A stretch of 64,000 bases of DNA from Hofstenia miamia (Eukaryota > Xenacoelomorpha > Acoela > Hofsteniidae). The stretch's first letter is position 1; each line of letters begins with the position of its first letter. The DNA lies in assembly GCA_900660155.1 (NCBI GenBank), contig CABFPE010000041.1, positions 2,048,771 through 2,112,770 of the forward strand, read 5' to 3'. Of the stretch, positions 34,779 through 47,612 are shown piece after piece. A model generated the notes under the pieces. The model was not told the origin of the DNA. It did no database searches and was given only the letters and a program-made list of their open reading frames with translations. The position numbers and the translations under genes are program-made.

Positions 34779-37610
34779 AAAATGTACTAGCGATGTTTTA
34801 TGGAATTAATATAGCCTTGTCTATGTCATATAAATGATATTTTTCAATTTATAATATCACGAACTAAGGATATTTTTACAAAAGTTGCAGTCCCCATAAT
34901 TCAAAACTAAAATTGTGATAATTAAAAAGTTGTTTGTGAATACTTGGAAAACAATTGTTCCATTGTACTTTTAAACTTGTCCCAATTTAGTATGACGCTA
35001 GAGATATGTGTTGCTTTCTCATGTCGGAAATAGACAAAAAGTTAGGCCCAAGAAAATTTCACCCAATTGGAGTCATTTCATTCCTATACACATGATTCTT
35101 GCCAAAATAATTTTCTTTTTGTTTATATTGTTTATAATTCTATACCATAGTGTGTTCTACTGAAACTGAATAAAATTTAAAATCAAACAAATTTGGTAAT
35201 TTAATTTTTCGATAATTTTCCAATTTTGAATGAATGAAATAGCTTTCGTTAGTTTTACGTTATATTGTATTAACTACAATATCCTTAAAATATATGCTGG
35301 TATGTATTATTAACAATAGTGTATTGGTACATACACTAACAAAATAGAGCTAATCTTTTATTTAACAATTTTACATATCAAAAATATGGTTAAATAGGTT
35401 CACCGAACTATAGTACCTAGAAATATTTTAGAATGAAATACAGAAATATACAATTAACACTGAAACGAGCAGAACTTTTGAACTGAAACTAAACCGAAAT
35501 TGAAATTAACTGTATTTTAGTTGAGTTGAGCACACTGTTATGGCGTTCATTGTCAATATCTGTACTCATTGAATATAAGTGCATCCAACAGTTTGGATCT
35601 ACTTAGATTATATTATGCCCGCTCCTTGTCCGAGGATTTTTCTTTTTTTTAAAGAGTTTTATGTGCATTTCAAATATTGTGGATATTGATGTTCACGCGT
35701 TTGATTCTGAAATTTAAAATGAGCGCTGCATAAAATCTAATTTAACATTTATATGAATTCAAGTGTGTAAGTTGTTGAAGGCTAAATTCTCCTTGGTATA
35801 AATTGCAGTTTCCAACCATACAAAGACCTTGATTTCGCCAGAAAGTGGAAAGGCGCCGCCCTCCTGTTCTAAAAATTCTAAAGCCGCGCCTGGTTGGGCT
35901 ATGGTGCTTACCACAGATTTACACGTGGAAGTATTCGCAGTGTTATTCTATTAATTGTTAATTGATCATTTTAGCTGTCGGGTTTCATGAATGACTTTTA
36001 TTAAATTTAATTTAATTCAAAATTCAATTATACGTGTGCAACCCTATCCTCAATATCATCCCATTGCCTAGCGTAAATTGGGACGATTACTGTGTGCAGG
36101 CGCCTTTTCCAAGACACTGTAGGTGGTAACAGGTGTCAAAGCTCTGAGCTTCTGTAAATAACAAGTAATTAGAACTTCAATTTGGTCCCATATTTTCTCT
36201 TTCTATTTACTTTATCACAATAGTTCCGCATAACTACAATTAAATTTGCATCTTTACAAAGTTAATATCTTTTTATATATTTCCACATTTGTGTTCATTG
36301 AACTTGTTCAATTTTGCATTAATTTCAAATTAGTGCGTTGTTGCAAGTTCAATACATTATTTCTTAATTTTTTTATGAATTTCATCATTTTGGGATTAGA
36401 GTGAAAAGTTAAAGGAGGAGAACTTTCATCTTCAAGCTCTTTCTATTCTGCTGTGATCATTTAGGAAATGCACCCGATTAAAATGTGCATAGGGGTTTCT
36501 GAATTTTGTTTAAGGCACTTCATTAAGTCTAGTTCAGATGACTCACTTAGAAAATCTTCTATATGAATTTTTTTGAAACCAGAAATCATGGAATTTTAGT
36601 AATTGGAGTACTTTTACTTTATATTTGAACTAAGAAACATTTGGGCAGCCTGGGGAGTTCCTATTTTGTTGTATTTTGAGGCTTAATTTATTCTTAATGT
36701 ATTCTTGTTCCTTGCTTACTCATTTTTAGCATCAGTGTTGTGATAAATAACGATAGTTTTTCTCAGAGAAATGAAATACTTTTATATATATGTTTGATTC
36801 TTTCTATTGTAATGTTCTTTCTAATATTGTTAATTTGTAATAATTCCCACCTTATTTAAGGAACTCCCAGACTCACTCTATTTTATCAAGTGCATTGATC
36901 AATAATAATTATAAACATTAAAGAAAAAACAAAATTTGCACATTCATCCTCAACATTGCTCTTATTTCGTTTTTATTTTTGGCCCATTCTCAGGCTCTTG
37001 TTCTTATAAAAAGTGTAGTTATGGTTAGTTTAGTAATTGCTTAGTTCTCGAACATCCAATTCATCAGAATTAGTTATTCCTGGAATGTGTTCATCAAAAA
37101 TAGCAAATATATGAAGTGATTGCAATAATTTTGAATTTGTTATTGTTAAAAAATGCAAATTTGGTAAAATGTTGTCTTTTGAAACACTTTCTTGGAAAAT
37201 ATTCACATGAACAATTTCATTAGAAGTTATTTAACACTTAAATTAAGGACCCAAGCATCAAGTTCCTGTTTTGATCTTCATAAATTTTGATAGTTCCATA
37301 TAAGGTCATATTTGAAAAAAATTCTTTTTACATGAAGATATGAAATGAGTGTTTTTTTCTAATGATTCTCATTGGTATAACTGTAATTCTAATGTACAGA
37401 ATTAAATGGTAGAACGCATTTTTTGAAAACAATAGTTTTACCGTTAATGAGCGTCGGGGTGGTTCCGCAGCATGCTAGTAGTGCGTAAAAGGCCCAAACT
37501 ACATGTATTTTACAGTTAAACTCTAATTTATTTTTTATTGGCCTTATCCTCGACTAGTCTATTTTTATACTGTATTCAATTTTTTTTGTTGAAAATTGTC
37601 AAATGTATAG

Positions 37611-37612
<2 letters not shown>
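34776..37612. other. Gene desert, nothing definite
   Basis: AT-rich. Positions 35820-35895 contain GGCGCCGCC and GCCGCGCC, which look like part of a hAT-like end, but boundaries could not be fixed. Confidence 0.35.

Positions 37613-37645
<33 letters not shown>
37613..37645. repeat. (AT)n microsatellite
   Basis: About 33 bp of AT repeats, immediately downstream of the open frame that ends at 37659. Confidence 0.95.
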
Positions 37646-37649
<4 letters not shown>

Positions 37650-37658
37650 GGGACTTTT

Positions 37659-38093
37659 TCAAGCTGCACACAAAATGATAGATGTCAAAATAAAAGAATG
37701 AAAACACCGATTTAATATTTTATTTTCAAACCTTCTCAAACTCGAAGAACCCAGAATTGAATACCCGAATAAATTTCTAATTCTATGCATTATCCAATTT
37801 GTCATGAAGTTTGAGCATATTAAAGGCAAGTGCAGTGGTTTAGATACATTTTCGAAATCATTCAATAAAAAGTTTACTTTGTATAAATTATTATAAAATT
37901 CAATTATGCTGATTATACCTAAAACATCGGTTGCTGTGTAATATCCATTATTCTCATGAAGTGTTTGCAAACTATCGTTTAGTGCTGGTATTATTTTTTC
38001 GGAATTCGAATTATTCAGAATTTTTTGTTTCAATGTATTTAACTTGGATGCCCGGTTAAGGCAAATTGAGTAATCGTAGTTGATTTTATATCG
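37659..38093 (-). other. Unassigned open reading stretch, about 145 codons
   Basis: The minus strand is open from about 38093 to a stop at 37659. It reads RYKINYDYSICLNRASKLN, then ALNDSLQTLHENNGYYTATD, VLGIISIIEFYNNLYKVNFL and so on. A donor-like TTCGG|GTATTC near 37765 could end an exon after MHRIRNLF. There is no good start codon (the first M-like codon is TTG), so an internal exon or a gene relic fits better than a whole gene. Composition is protein-like, with spaced hydrophobics and few repeats, but no family is recognised. The (AT)n tract directly beyond it suggests truncation or an old insertion. Confidence 0.3.
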
Positions 38094-38289
38094 AATTCTA
38101 AGCTTTTAATTCTACACCACAAGGGTAGTCAAAAGCCTTGCTTGAGGCCCGTCTTTAAAACTCGAATGCATCAAAGCTCAAGATAAAACTTGGCACCACT
38201 TTTTTTAAATTTTATATGCATATTTTGTAAATTATTTTCCTATTGTTAGAACGACCTGATGGATCATAAAATCATAACAAAAATATATG

Positions 38290-38780
38290 TTAGAAACTCA
38301 CTATAATTGAGTAAAGAAATGCACATCTTGTATTTAGAGACATTATATTTGATAGAAACAAAATTGGAATAAATTTTGATAGAAACAAAATGTCAATGGC
38401 ATGGCAAAATGTCAAAAATATCTGAATCCAATATCCCGCATGGCTCATGGCACCAGTTTTTGTATGAAATACGAGTAATACCAGGATCACTTTCTGTGTT
38501 TGTAAAGAAGCAAGCTTCCAGTAAACATCGGTATCTACTTTTGTATGATAGAGGAGGGCTTTTTAGGATATTGCAAATTTCTTTGCAATTTTGTTTATGC
38601 TTCGTAGTAGCAGTAGTCAAGTTCTAGACCTTCAATTTCGTGTTCAATGCTTTTTTCAAGTTTCTTCAATCTCTTGGGTTTCAACTTTTGACAGCATAGG
38701 ATTCGCTATAGCTGGATCAGTTAACCTCAGAAGCTATCGCCGAGTATTAGCCGTAAAAAAATTAAAGTATGAATAAATGT
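38290..38780. other. Coding-like block, strand undecided
   Basis: Base composition is more even here than in the flanks, and frames are open on both strands. On the plus strand one ends VNLRSYRRVLAVKKLKYE with a stop followed by AATAAA. On the minus strand one reads LKPKRLKKLEKSIEHEIEG and stops near 38600. I cannot choose between them and make no gene call. Confidence 0.2.
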
Positions 38781-40193
38781 GCGGAAAATTTTGTATAAGA
38801 AGATAAGTATATTTTTTCGATTTTAACAGAAATTTTTATGTAGTACTAGTACAATATAAAAGAACATAATTCGGCGTTTGCGCTTGCATTCTTATCCGTT
38901 CCCGCTTATCCGTCGGTGGTATAACCGCGATTACGGAATACCGCAATAGCCGCAGCTCACTGTAGCTGTAACATAAGAATTTCGACCTAATAGGCTTGTG
39001 TATCATAATCAATTATCATAAAGAAATTTAATTTAAGGATCTTGATGGACGAAATTTACGAGAGCATTGGATTTTAGCCGAAAAGTGAAATTTGACTTAA
39101 AATGTAATCAGGAAACCAGTGAAGCCTAGCAATTGCCTAAATTGACAATCTTTCCATTTGCAATGTATTGAACGAACATGGCTTTATTTAGTCGTTCTAA
39201 TTGTTGCAGAAACATCTAATTGCGATTACATAGTTACTGCGTGTAAATTTGTTTTAAAACTCAAAAGCAATTCAATATCCGTGTTAGATTCAAACCGCTA
39301 TTCAATCTGTGCCACTTGCCTTTGTTATACACTGGATAACTGTCCATTACAGTTTTAATTTCTTTGCGCAGTTGAGTGCTCTTAAACGACTACCAAGTTT
39401 TAATTTGAATATTAAAATTCTCTTGTTTGGTCACTAGATCTCAATCCTTTTCTATTTTACTATTGTAACTTCATTTTTCATACTACTTGATCAAAGATGC
39501 GCAGTTTTCCTTCCCTGGCTTATTGCATCGTTGGATTCCTATAAAGCAAAATCTTACTTTTTTATTCTTAAAATGAAATGTGCATTTCTGCAATTTTTAT
39601 TTTTTTAAATTGTTAGTCAATTTAATCTTAAACTGCCTATTGTCTATTTAAAGTACAAACCGCTTTTCCGCATTTACTAAGAATTTTCTCCAACCCTATT
39701 AACAAACTTGAAAATCGGGGCAGGTTTATCGGGGGAACATGCTTTAATGCAACGGCGAAAATGTCTATTGAAGCGTTTTTCTGTGGCTGAAGTTATTCAA
39801 AAGGTCAACAATTTTTTTGAAAATTTCGAATTTTTGAAAAAGATTTAATTTTATAAAGTTTTTAGCCCATGGAAACAACAAAGAACTTTGAGTATTTCTT
39901 GATATGTGCAAGGATATCCCAAACCCATTGAGACGTGTCGTGTGCAAGGTCAGAGGTTGCGGGGCCTCTTTCATGCGTTGCTTTCAGATTGACCATTAAT
40001 AAGCGTTAATAGTTTTTGAGCTATGAGCGTTAAAAAAATATTTATACAATCATGAAATATTTTTAAAAATTCCTGGACAGTTTAAGGCTAGGCCCGTGTT
40101 TGACAACATTGTATCCATTATAACTGAATGTATTATAATTTTTTTTAATTTCATTATTTGAATTTTTTCAGATTTGCCATAAGCAGAGATGAT
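38781..40193. other. Intergenic, nothing definite
   Basis: Contains GC-richer patches at about 38875-38965 (CCGCGATTACGG) and about 39700-39990 that look like repeat debris. A plus-strand frame at 39158-39358 has a hydrophobic start and spaced cysteines but no ATG and no support. Confidence 0.3.
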
Positions 40194-40493
40194 AATAGGC
40201 CGAACGTATGGGGCCAGGCATTGCCCAGCCCCTTTAATTTAAGGTCAATTTGGTCGATTTTATGATTCTTGTCAAAAAGTTCTTGAATTCTTCAGGTTAA
40301 TAGACCGAATTTGGGTATATTTTAGAAACGTGTATTTAAATAGAAATTTTGTTTTTCAACACGTTGTTTATAAGTCATATTACACTCGGGCTGCATTTGA
40401 GTTAATTTATGTGCACTGTTGCATAATAGTAAATAATTTTGAAATGACCTATTTTTTCCAATGCTCGGCTGTGTTTGCCCATTGTCATCTCTG
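40194..40493. mobile_element. hAT-type non-autonomous element
   Basis: A 300-bp element with left end CAGAGATGATAATAGGC and inverted right end CAGAGATGACAATGGGC. The flanking octamers GCCATAAG and ACCATAAA agree at six of eight bases. No coding capacity. It lies about 1 kb upstream of the Lmx1 first exon. Confidence 0.75.
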
Positions 40494-41159
40494 ACCATAA
40501 ATATCATGAGTTACGCTTATTGCTCTTGATTTTCGTTAATTTAATTTAAAGGTTAAATTTTTTATTGAATCAGTAAATTCGACTATTTCACTTTTCATTT
40601 TAAAACAATGCGGCCCTGATTTCTATCCGGCTGCTTGAATGTTAAGGTTGTCGATCTAAATTGCAAGTGTCATTTATTTTGATACTAAGTTTAAACTGAT
40701 AATATATCATAGTGAAATCAGGTTATGACTTCATTTCACCAAATCCCTTAACTATAAAGATTTCAAATTTGATTAATTTAAATGCTTGAAGCTTAGAATG
40801 ATTTAGAGTTTTGCAACTTTTTCTTGGAAGCGTGTGAACTACAAATTTTGTTTATTTAAAGCTAACGTAGAATTTATAGTAAATACTTTTGCATTACTAT
40901 ACTTATCTAATTGTACATTCATAAATTACCTTAGTCTTAATTGGAATGAATGTCTTTTGATTTGACGGCTAGATGAATTTCCGTTTTGCTATGTTTGTTT
41001 AATGGGTGCTATTTTATTAAAAATGCTTGTGTTTATATTATCGCCTAATTGACAACGGCTAAATCCATCAATCTGAATTAAGCGTGTGTTTTGACTAGTT
41101 TATTTGCCCAAAAATCATTTTTTAATATCAGCCATCATAAAACAGGGCTTTAATTTCAC
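40494..41159. other. Upstream flank of Lmx1
   Basis: AT-rich DNA between the hAT-type element and the promoter region; no element assigned. Confidence 0.35.
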
Positions 41160-41420
41160 AGTCACTGATTAACTTTGAAGGACCCACTTTTATCCTCACC
41201 CAATCGTCTCCCTCTTTTTCACACAAAAATCATATTTCTCGGATCCATATGATAAAAGCATTTCTTGCATTCCGCCTTCCAGCCAATCAGAAACCAGTAA
41301 GTTTTTACAAAATACGCGAATAGTCGCTTGTCGCCAAACATTGTACAAGAACGCCGTTTGCGGAACAGTTCGCTTTTAAATTCGTTCGGCTAATCTTTTT
41401 CAAGTGCACGTTATTTCTTG
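41160..41420 (+). promoter_or_regulatory. Lmx1 promoter region and non-coding first exon
   Basis: GC rises relative to the flank. A CCAAT box (GCCAATCAG, core 41283-41287) and pyrimidine-rich stretches are present. A strong donor, CTTG|GTAAGT at 41421, and an acceptor, TTTTTCTAG at 41514, imply a 94-bp intron in the 5' UTR. The transcription start cannot be placed. Confidence 0.45.
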
Positions 41421-41522
41421 GTAAGTGCCTGTGAGTTTTCCTTCTATACGGCCTTCACAAGTAGCTTAATTTCCGGCCTTTGGTTCAGCGTGATTATAAC
41501 AGCTATTTTTCTAGATTCGCAA

Positions 41523-44500
41523 ATGACAATCGGTGCTTTCGATCAATCACCCTGTGATATTAAACCAATTTGTTGCGAGGGATGCCGTGGTTTAATTGAC
41601 GACCGCTTCTTTCTTCAGGTGCAGAACGTTTCTTGGCATGAACGTTGTCTCAAGTGTGCCATTTGCCAAGTTGGTCTCGACAGCACTTGTTTTTTTAAAA
41701 ATGACATTCCCTACTGCAAAACCGACTATGAAAGGTACAATTCATTAAACTTTATAAATATTTTACAATTTCCTTTTATTTTGGTATTAAATTTTTCATA
41801 ATTTTTAGTTGACATTTTTTGTATTCTAATTCACTTGAAAAATTTTTGTGTGTAATTTTTTAAATTTTTTGAAATTTTTAAATATCGTTTTTATTGTGGG
41901 CATTTTTTTCTTAAAATAAATTGCATACGGCCATGCGCTTTTTAATATAATTTTGATATATTTCAGTATATTATTTATTAAATTAACCTAATTTTTAATT
42001 TAGTGTTGTTTGATAAATTTAAGAACATTAACATATATTACCAATCTTCTAATTTGCAGTCTTATCTATTTAAATAAATTGATAGCAGTTTTTGAACTAA
42101 ATAATCATCTATTATAGTTCTTTAGCATGTGGATTTACAAATTACTAGTAAAATTAATTAATCGTAGTAAATTCTTTTGTATTTTCTGTTTAAAGTGTAT
42201 TTTATTAAGTTTACGACCCGCATTAAACTTTATTGCTGGTGTAGTAATCTGTGTTCGTAAAACTGGGTTTAATGTGGGTTTTAGGTAAGGCGTGTTATCT
42301 CTGTGTTAATTCGTTGAGGAATTTATTAATGGCTCGCCTTTAAACATTTACGACCACTTGTTGGTAATAAAGTGATATTGTCTTCAAACAATCAACCAAC
42401 TTTTGTAGTAAACGTGTTGTGAAGCATGTTTTCGTGCGTTTGATGATACCTCATGCAGCCCTGTTCAAAACATTGCCTCCTGTTGACATTTTACCCATGT
42501 AGGTTTCTGGGTCTGCACGTATTTCTTTAATTCTTTCAATATGGCATTGTAATTCAATTGGTTTTACTTATTTTTTAAATTTATCATTTTTACTCCATCT
42601 TTTATTTTGTATTTTTAATTCACTTTTGTTATAAAAATTAAATAAAAAATTTTGAGCTTCGCTCATTTTTACAAAATCAATATTTTGATCATTAAATTAT
42701 TCTTAAATTTGTGAAAAAATTATTTTACACTTTTTGAAAGTAATTAATTTGTTGATATGCACAAAATTTGTAAAATGTGTGCGCATAGCCTTCAGGAAAT
42801 TGAAAAAATTAAATGATGAACAATCGTAGCTTTACCTTGGTTCCTAAGAAATTACTAGTTTTAAGCAGTTAGCTTGTGATTTTTTAAAAAGATGTGTGCA
42901 AACAACATTTTTTAGGCACATTAAATTTATTTTAAATTACAATTCCTAATGTAGTTCTTATTAATAAAGAAAATATCAAATCATTTCTTTTATATATTTA
43001 TTATTTAGGCTTTTTTCCGGTAAATGTGGATCATGTTTTCAAACCATTCCCGCCAACAAGTTGGTAATGCGTGCAGGGGACATTGTCTACCACCTCGACT
43101 GTTTTAGTTGCACTGTCTGTCATCAACAACTACGAAAAGGCGATGAATTTGTGTTAAAAAATCGTCTTGTTTACTGTAAAATCGATTATGAAAAAGACGC
43201 GGCATCTCTTATTACCGATTTCAAATCTGGTAATTTTTATGCTCCATCTAAATTTAATTTTATATAATTATATGGGATCTATTTCGTTTGCGCATATAGA
43301 ACTCTTGAAACCTTCTTTTAAGTTTAACGTGTAGGTCAACAAATCACATAATTTTGATTTTTTTAAAAGTTTGATGTCTTTCAATGAGTTTTTTTAGTTT
43401 TCTATATTATTTCTTATAAAAAAATTGGTTGACTTTTTAAAAAATGGTATGGATTATTTTTAGAAAAAATGAAAAAATTTTTTGCAGTGTTTTAACCTAT
43501 TAATTGTTAATAATTTATTCACGCTTACGTTCATTGTGCAAACATAATATGGAATAAACCTATTCAAAATTGCAACATTAAAAAGTATTTTTTTTGTAAA
43601 AAGTAATATTGAAATTTTTCAATATTTTTGGTTTGAAGTTTATTTGTAAGGCTTTACCTCCATTCGCATAATAACAATATTATTCAGTTGACCATTAATT
43701 TTTTCTAGTTTGTATAGTTGGTGTTTTATTTATAAATGCAATTTGTTATAAGAGGTTTTTTAGAAAATTTGAATTCTCCTGTTAACACATACCCTTCAAA
43801 AGCCACCCCTAAAAGTGAATGTTCAGATTTTCTAAGCGATGAAGACAAATCCTCTAAAGAAGATGAACTCAAAGAAAACCACGACTCATATGAGGAAGAC
43901 GACGAACTTTGTGAAAAAGACGATAGGAGTTCAGGCCATCAGAAACCCTGCAGAAAGGTAGACTTCGTCACATTTTTCATATTGTCAAATTTATTAAATT
44001 TCCTATTTCCTAAAAATCTGTTCTTACACTTGTGCATATTTACTAATTCTTGATATGTTTTATTTGTACAGACGTTGCCATCAAAGTTTTGTAATGCAAC
44101 AACTGGGTAAACAGCAATTGTGCTAGATTGCTATTGGTAGAAATTCAACCAATATGTTTTGAATATTTTACTTTGAGTTGAATTCCGTCTTCTGAATTTA
44201 ATAATGCTTTGGTAATTATCATTTAATGCTTCCTTTGTATTAAAAAATGCTTTAAGTTTCCTAATATTGAAGAAAGCAATTTTAAGAATCTCACTATTTT
44301 CTTTAAAATTAATTCCTTCTTAGAAATTGTGACATTCAACTTTTTTTGGGCTTTTGCATTCTGTTTGGTCATAATTTCACGTTATAGCTTACTGTTTTAA
44401 TGGTCATGGTTAGAACCGCGTCCGCTAAATTTGAACTTTTCACCTGTCGTTTTCCATTCTAATGCCTAAAAAACTAATCGAATATAATTTAAAAATGATA

Positions 44501-46718
44501 AGTATATAATTAATTTTATATAAAATTATATGAGAGTATTGATTTGATTCACAGTAAAGAAGTGCTTACAAAGGTACGGCTGTGGAAAAATGCAACCGTT
44601 AGAGATTTAACCGGGGCTATAAGGCAATTTATTTAAACCCTACCAGGCGTTGAGTTGCAGCATGATGTCAAATTATATTTACGCGGATATTTACTACCTT
44701 AAATTTTCAATAGATAAAATTTGCGTAATTGTTTGATTTCAACATAATCGAAGTCATTGATATAAAAGAGATTAATGAAAAAGCTATTAATAAATATTTT
44801 TCAATTTATAATGCTGTATATATAGTCTGTAAATTTCCAAAACACACCTTACTATTTTGGTAGGATAACCATGTGTGATTTTGTGAAGAAAACATTTAGG
44901 AAGTGATTTTCTAATTACGTTTATTAACAGTATGATTTTAAAAGTTTGGACATTGGTGAGGGCGCGTTGACGTTTATAGATCTTTAGCTAGGAAATTTTA
45001 TTGCTTACTGAGCGTTTATGATCAGAATATTTTCCGTTAATTATTATTTGCTTTGGTTTACTTCGGACTGTTAGCGATTATGTGTTTTGACGGTGGGAAC
45101 AATTAATCACTGGTAATATTGGCTATTTGGTCGTTTTTAATATCCGTTTTTAAATATAATTTTCCTCCTGGACGCCGATGAAAAACTGGAATCTCTCTTG
45201 TCAAATATTTACCCCGTCATTTTCCATCTTTGAAGTTGCCTCCATCGCCATACTTATGCTTAACAAAATCTTGTCTTTATTTACATTTTCATTCAAGCGC
45301 GCTTGCCTCTACTTTTCTTGCTAACATTTATTCACAAGAAGTATTTTCATAATTTTTAATTATTTGGAAATTTAATTAAACTTAACATAATTGTTGTGAG
45401 ACAGAATCTTCAAGATCTCCATCAAAAATCGAATTTTGTTTTTTCTCAAATCCTTTAGAAAAAAACATTTGGATGTTAATTTTAATAAATTTGTTTAATT
45501 TTGTAATAATTGTTGAAATTATTCTCTCCAATCAACATCTAATTAATATTAGCCAATCAAATTGTAGCGATAAACGAGTATGGAATGGAGATGCAAATAG
45601 TAGCCAGCTGTCTGATGCAAGTCAGCCCTTACTAGTGATAATGTGTTTATGAATTTGACATTGTAAATACGACAATGGAAAGTAAGTTACGGTCGTTAAA
45701 ATGTTACACGTAAATCAGTTTATGGGTGTCTAATCGAAATTGTAAACGCGTTTGCATTTATCCAAAATTATAAATCACTACTATATCTGAGATAGACCAC
45801 TGTGCCAAACCTGACTTCATAGAAATATGTTGTTCTGTAGATCAATTCTTAAATGTGACTTATTTTTTTGACTAGCTGGTCCTCTTCAGCGTTTTTGCCA
45901 ATATAACTTAAACTTTAAGTTTGCTTAAGAGATTAGTATTTTTGGCCCATAATTTTTGTTTCGATATCAAATTTTGAAGAAAGCCAGCCCATGCCAGTCT
46001 CGCATTTTATTTAAAAGAAAATTTTTAGCGGGTGATATTAACGACGCAACAGCGCAGAGCATTTAAAGCAGCTTTTGACGTATCTTCAAAGCCATGCAGA
46101 AAAGTCCGTGAGCAGTTGGCGCGGGATACAGGGCTTAGTGTTCGTGTTGTGCAGGTTTGGTTTCAAAACGAGCGTGCTAAGGTTAAGAAATTGGCCAAGC
46201 GGCAACAACAGCAGCATCACAGTCAATTGGATCAGGATTCTCCACATCGAGGACTTGAAGATGGTAAACATTCATAAATTTATCATGAAATTACATTTTA
46301 ATGCAATCATTTAATGTCCTTTTACTTAAGTCGCAAAATATTTTAATTTATTTTCTGTTTAGTTCCATTTGGTATGTACATTCCCGACCAGTTCTCGTCT
46401 CACATGGAAATTAGATTTAACAATGATATAATGAGTCCCGGTGATCCCTCTATACCATTTCCACCTAATATGGTACCTGCCATCAATTCTGAATTTTTCA
46501 ACTCATCCTTCTGCTCGGCTCTGCCTCCAATCAGTGAAGACGTTGCCGTGAGTGCTGCAGACATCGCCGTCCCTTCAACATGCATGTCTGAACAACCGTT
46601 GAAAACCGTTTCAATTGACTCCAATATGGCGCCACCCACAATCATGTCAAAGAACATACTTAACCCAATTGACAAACTATACTCCATGCAGTCATCATAC
46701 TTCACCCAATTGTCATAG
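41523..46718 (+). CDS. Lmx1: Lmx1 LIM-homeodomain transcription factor
   Basis: Coding exons: 41523-41734, 43009-43229, 43764-43957, 46029-46263 and 46363-46718. All introns are GT-AG with matching phases (2, 1, 0, 1); the sum is 1218 nt, 405 residues plus stop, close to human LMX1B. LIM1 spans residues 18-68 (C18, C21, H39, C42, C45, C48, C65, D68) and LIM2 77-130 (C77, C80, H99, C102, C105, C108, C127, D130), the zinc-binding pattern. LIM2 carries [10 protein letters not shown] as in LMX1B. An acidic linker precedes the homeodomain (about 206-265: [38 protein letters not shown]). Residue 52 of the homeodomain is Glu where vertebrate LMX1 has Gln. The protein ends [18 protein letters not shown], the LMX1 C-terminal signature. 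It is a nuclear DNA-binding regulator of neural and limb-type patterning in other animals. The ATG is the first after the UTR intron. Confidence 0.95.
41735..43008 (+). other. Lmx1 intron 1
   Basis: A 1274-bp phase-2 intron splitting the Arg71 codon between LIM1 and LIM2. The less AT-rich stretch at 42280-42500 is the only part that stands out and could be regulatory. Confidence 0.85.
43230..43763 (+). other. Lmx1 intron 2
   Basis: A 534-bp phase-1 intron (G|GTAATT to TTTTTTAG). Very AT-rich; nothing else seen. Confidence 0.85.
43958..46028 (+). other. Lmx1 intron 3
   Basis: A 2071-bp phase-0 intron placed just before the homeodomain. GC-richer patches at about 44570-44660 and 45165-45330 are candidate intronic regulatory or repeat-derived sequence. 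Confidence 0.85.
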
Positions 46719-47142
46719 AAAACTCTCGTTTAGCTTTTCAGTTATTGTTTATTTTAGTTTTTACTTTTATTGTAATTTTTAGTGTACATTATGTAAATAT
46801 TCTGCGAAATCAAAACAGATTTATTAAAATAATTCTCAAATTTTCAATTTTGTTCTATTTAATTTTATTTAACCTATGCCTGAGCTAAATTCACATATTC
46901 AATATAATTTAATAGTTATGGTTGCTAATAGTTATATTTGAATTTTTAATTGTGATACCGGCTTCAAATAATAATGTAAAATTGTGTTTGAATTTGTGTA
47001 TATATCGTGATTTTTGGCTTTGCAACTGTTATCAAATTTAATATAATTGCATTAACCAATGCATTGTGATGTTCAATTTTATCGTGATATATATGCAATA
47101 TGGCCGTCGAATTTCTCTGCTGGCTATGAAAAATTCAATAAA
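46719..47142 (+). other. Lmx1 3' UTR, likely
   Basis: AT-rich sequence after the stop codon. An AATAAA signal at 47137-47142 is a plausible polyadenylation site; ATTAAA near 46823 could be an earlier one. Confidence 0.45.
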
Positions 47143-47612
47143 CGTTCCTTACCATCGCAATGCAACTATGAATGTGATAATTTTCTCAAAACATAAAATT
47201 ATTCATAAATTAAGGAAATACCTTACGAGTATTAGCTTCCGTAGTTGTATTTTTATTTTTTGGCAGGCTTGTACCGTATATTTTTTTTACAAGTACTTTA
47301 ATATGTATTAGTTTTGTGAATTTCGAGAAAAGTTTATATTAGATATTAATATTGTTACACTGAAGAAATATTTTGAATTTTTTTATTTTATTGTAAAATG
47401 CAAATGTACACTATTCCTAGTGAAATTTACTGCTTTATAATAACAACAACAACATATATTTAAGTTCTCATGTACATATACATGTATTACGTTTACAAAC
47501 TTATTAAGAACATAAATGATGCAACTTTCTTCATATGTGCTTAGTTATGTCAGTAAATGTTTGTTTCTTGGTTACGTTTACAAATTACATATAATTTAAA
47601 AAATATTTTTAC

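Noticed and set aside
26472-35892. CAGGCGCGG-like ends at 26472 and about 35880 as one element
   Set aside because: Too far apart and not supported by flanking duplications; at most two unrelated copies of a repeat end.
39158-39358. Cysteine-containing frame with a hydrophobic start, like a secreted peptide
   Set aside because: No in-frame ATG at the start and no splice evidence; the nearest ATG is in another frame and stops early.
40322-40507. 61-codon minus-strand frame
   Set aside because: Runs across the right end of the hAT-type element at 40194-40493.
46075-46314. Alternative frames over the Lmx1 homeodomain exon, both strands
   Set aside because: Shadows; the homeodomain frame with matched splice phases is unambiguous.
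46400-46705. Minus-strand frame of 101 codons
   Set aside because: Antisense shadow of the last Lmx1 exon.
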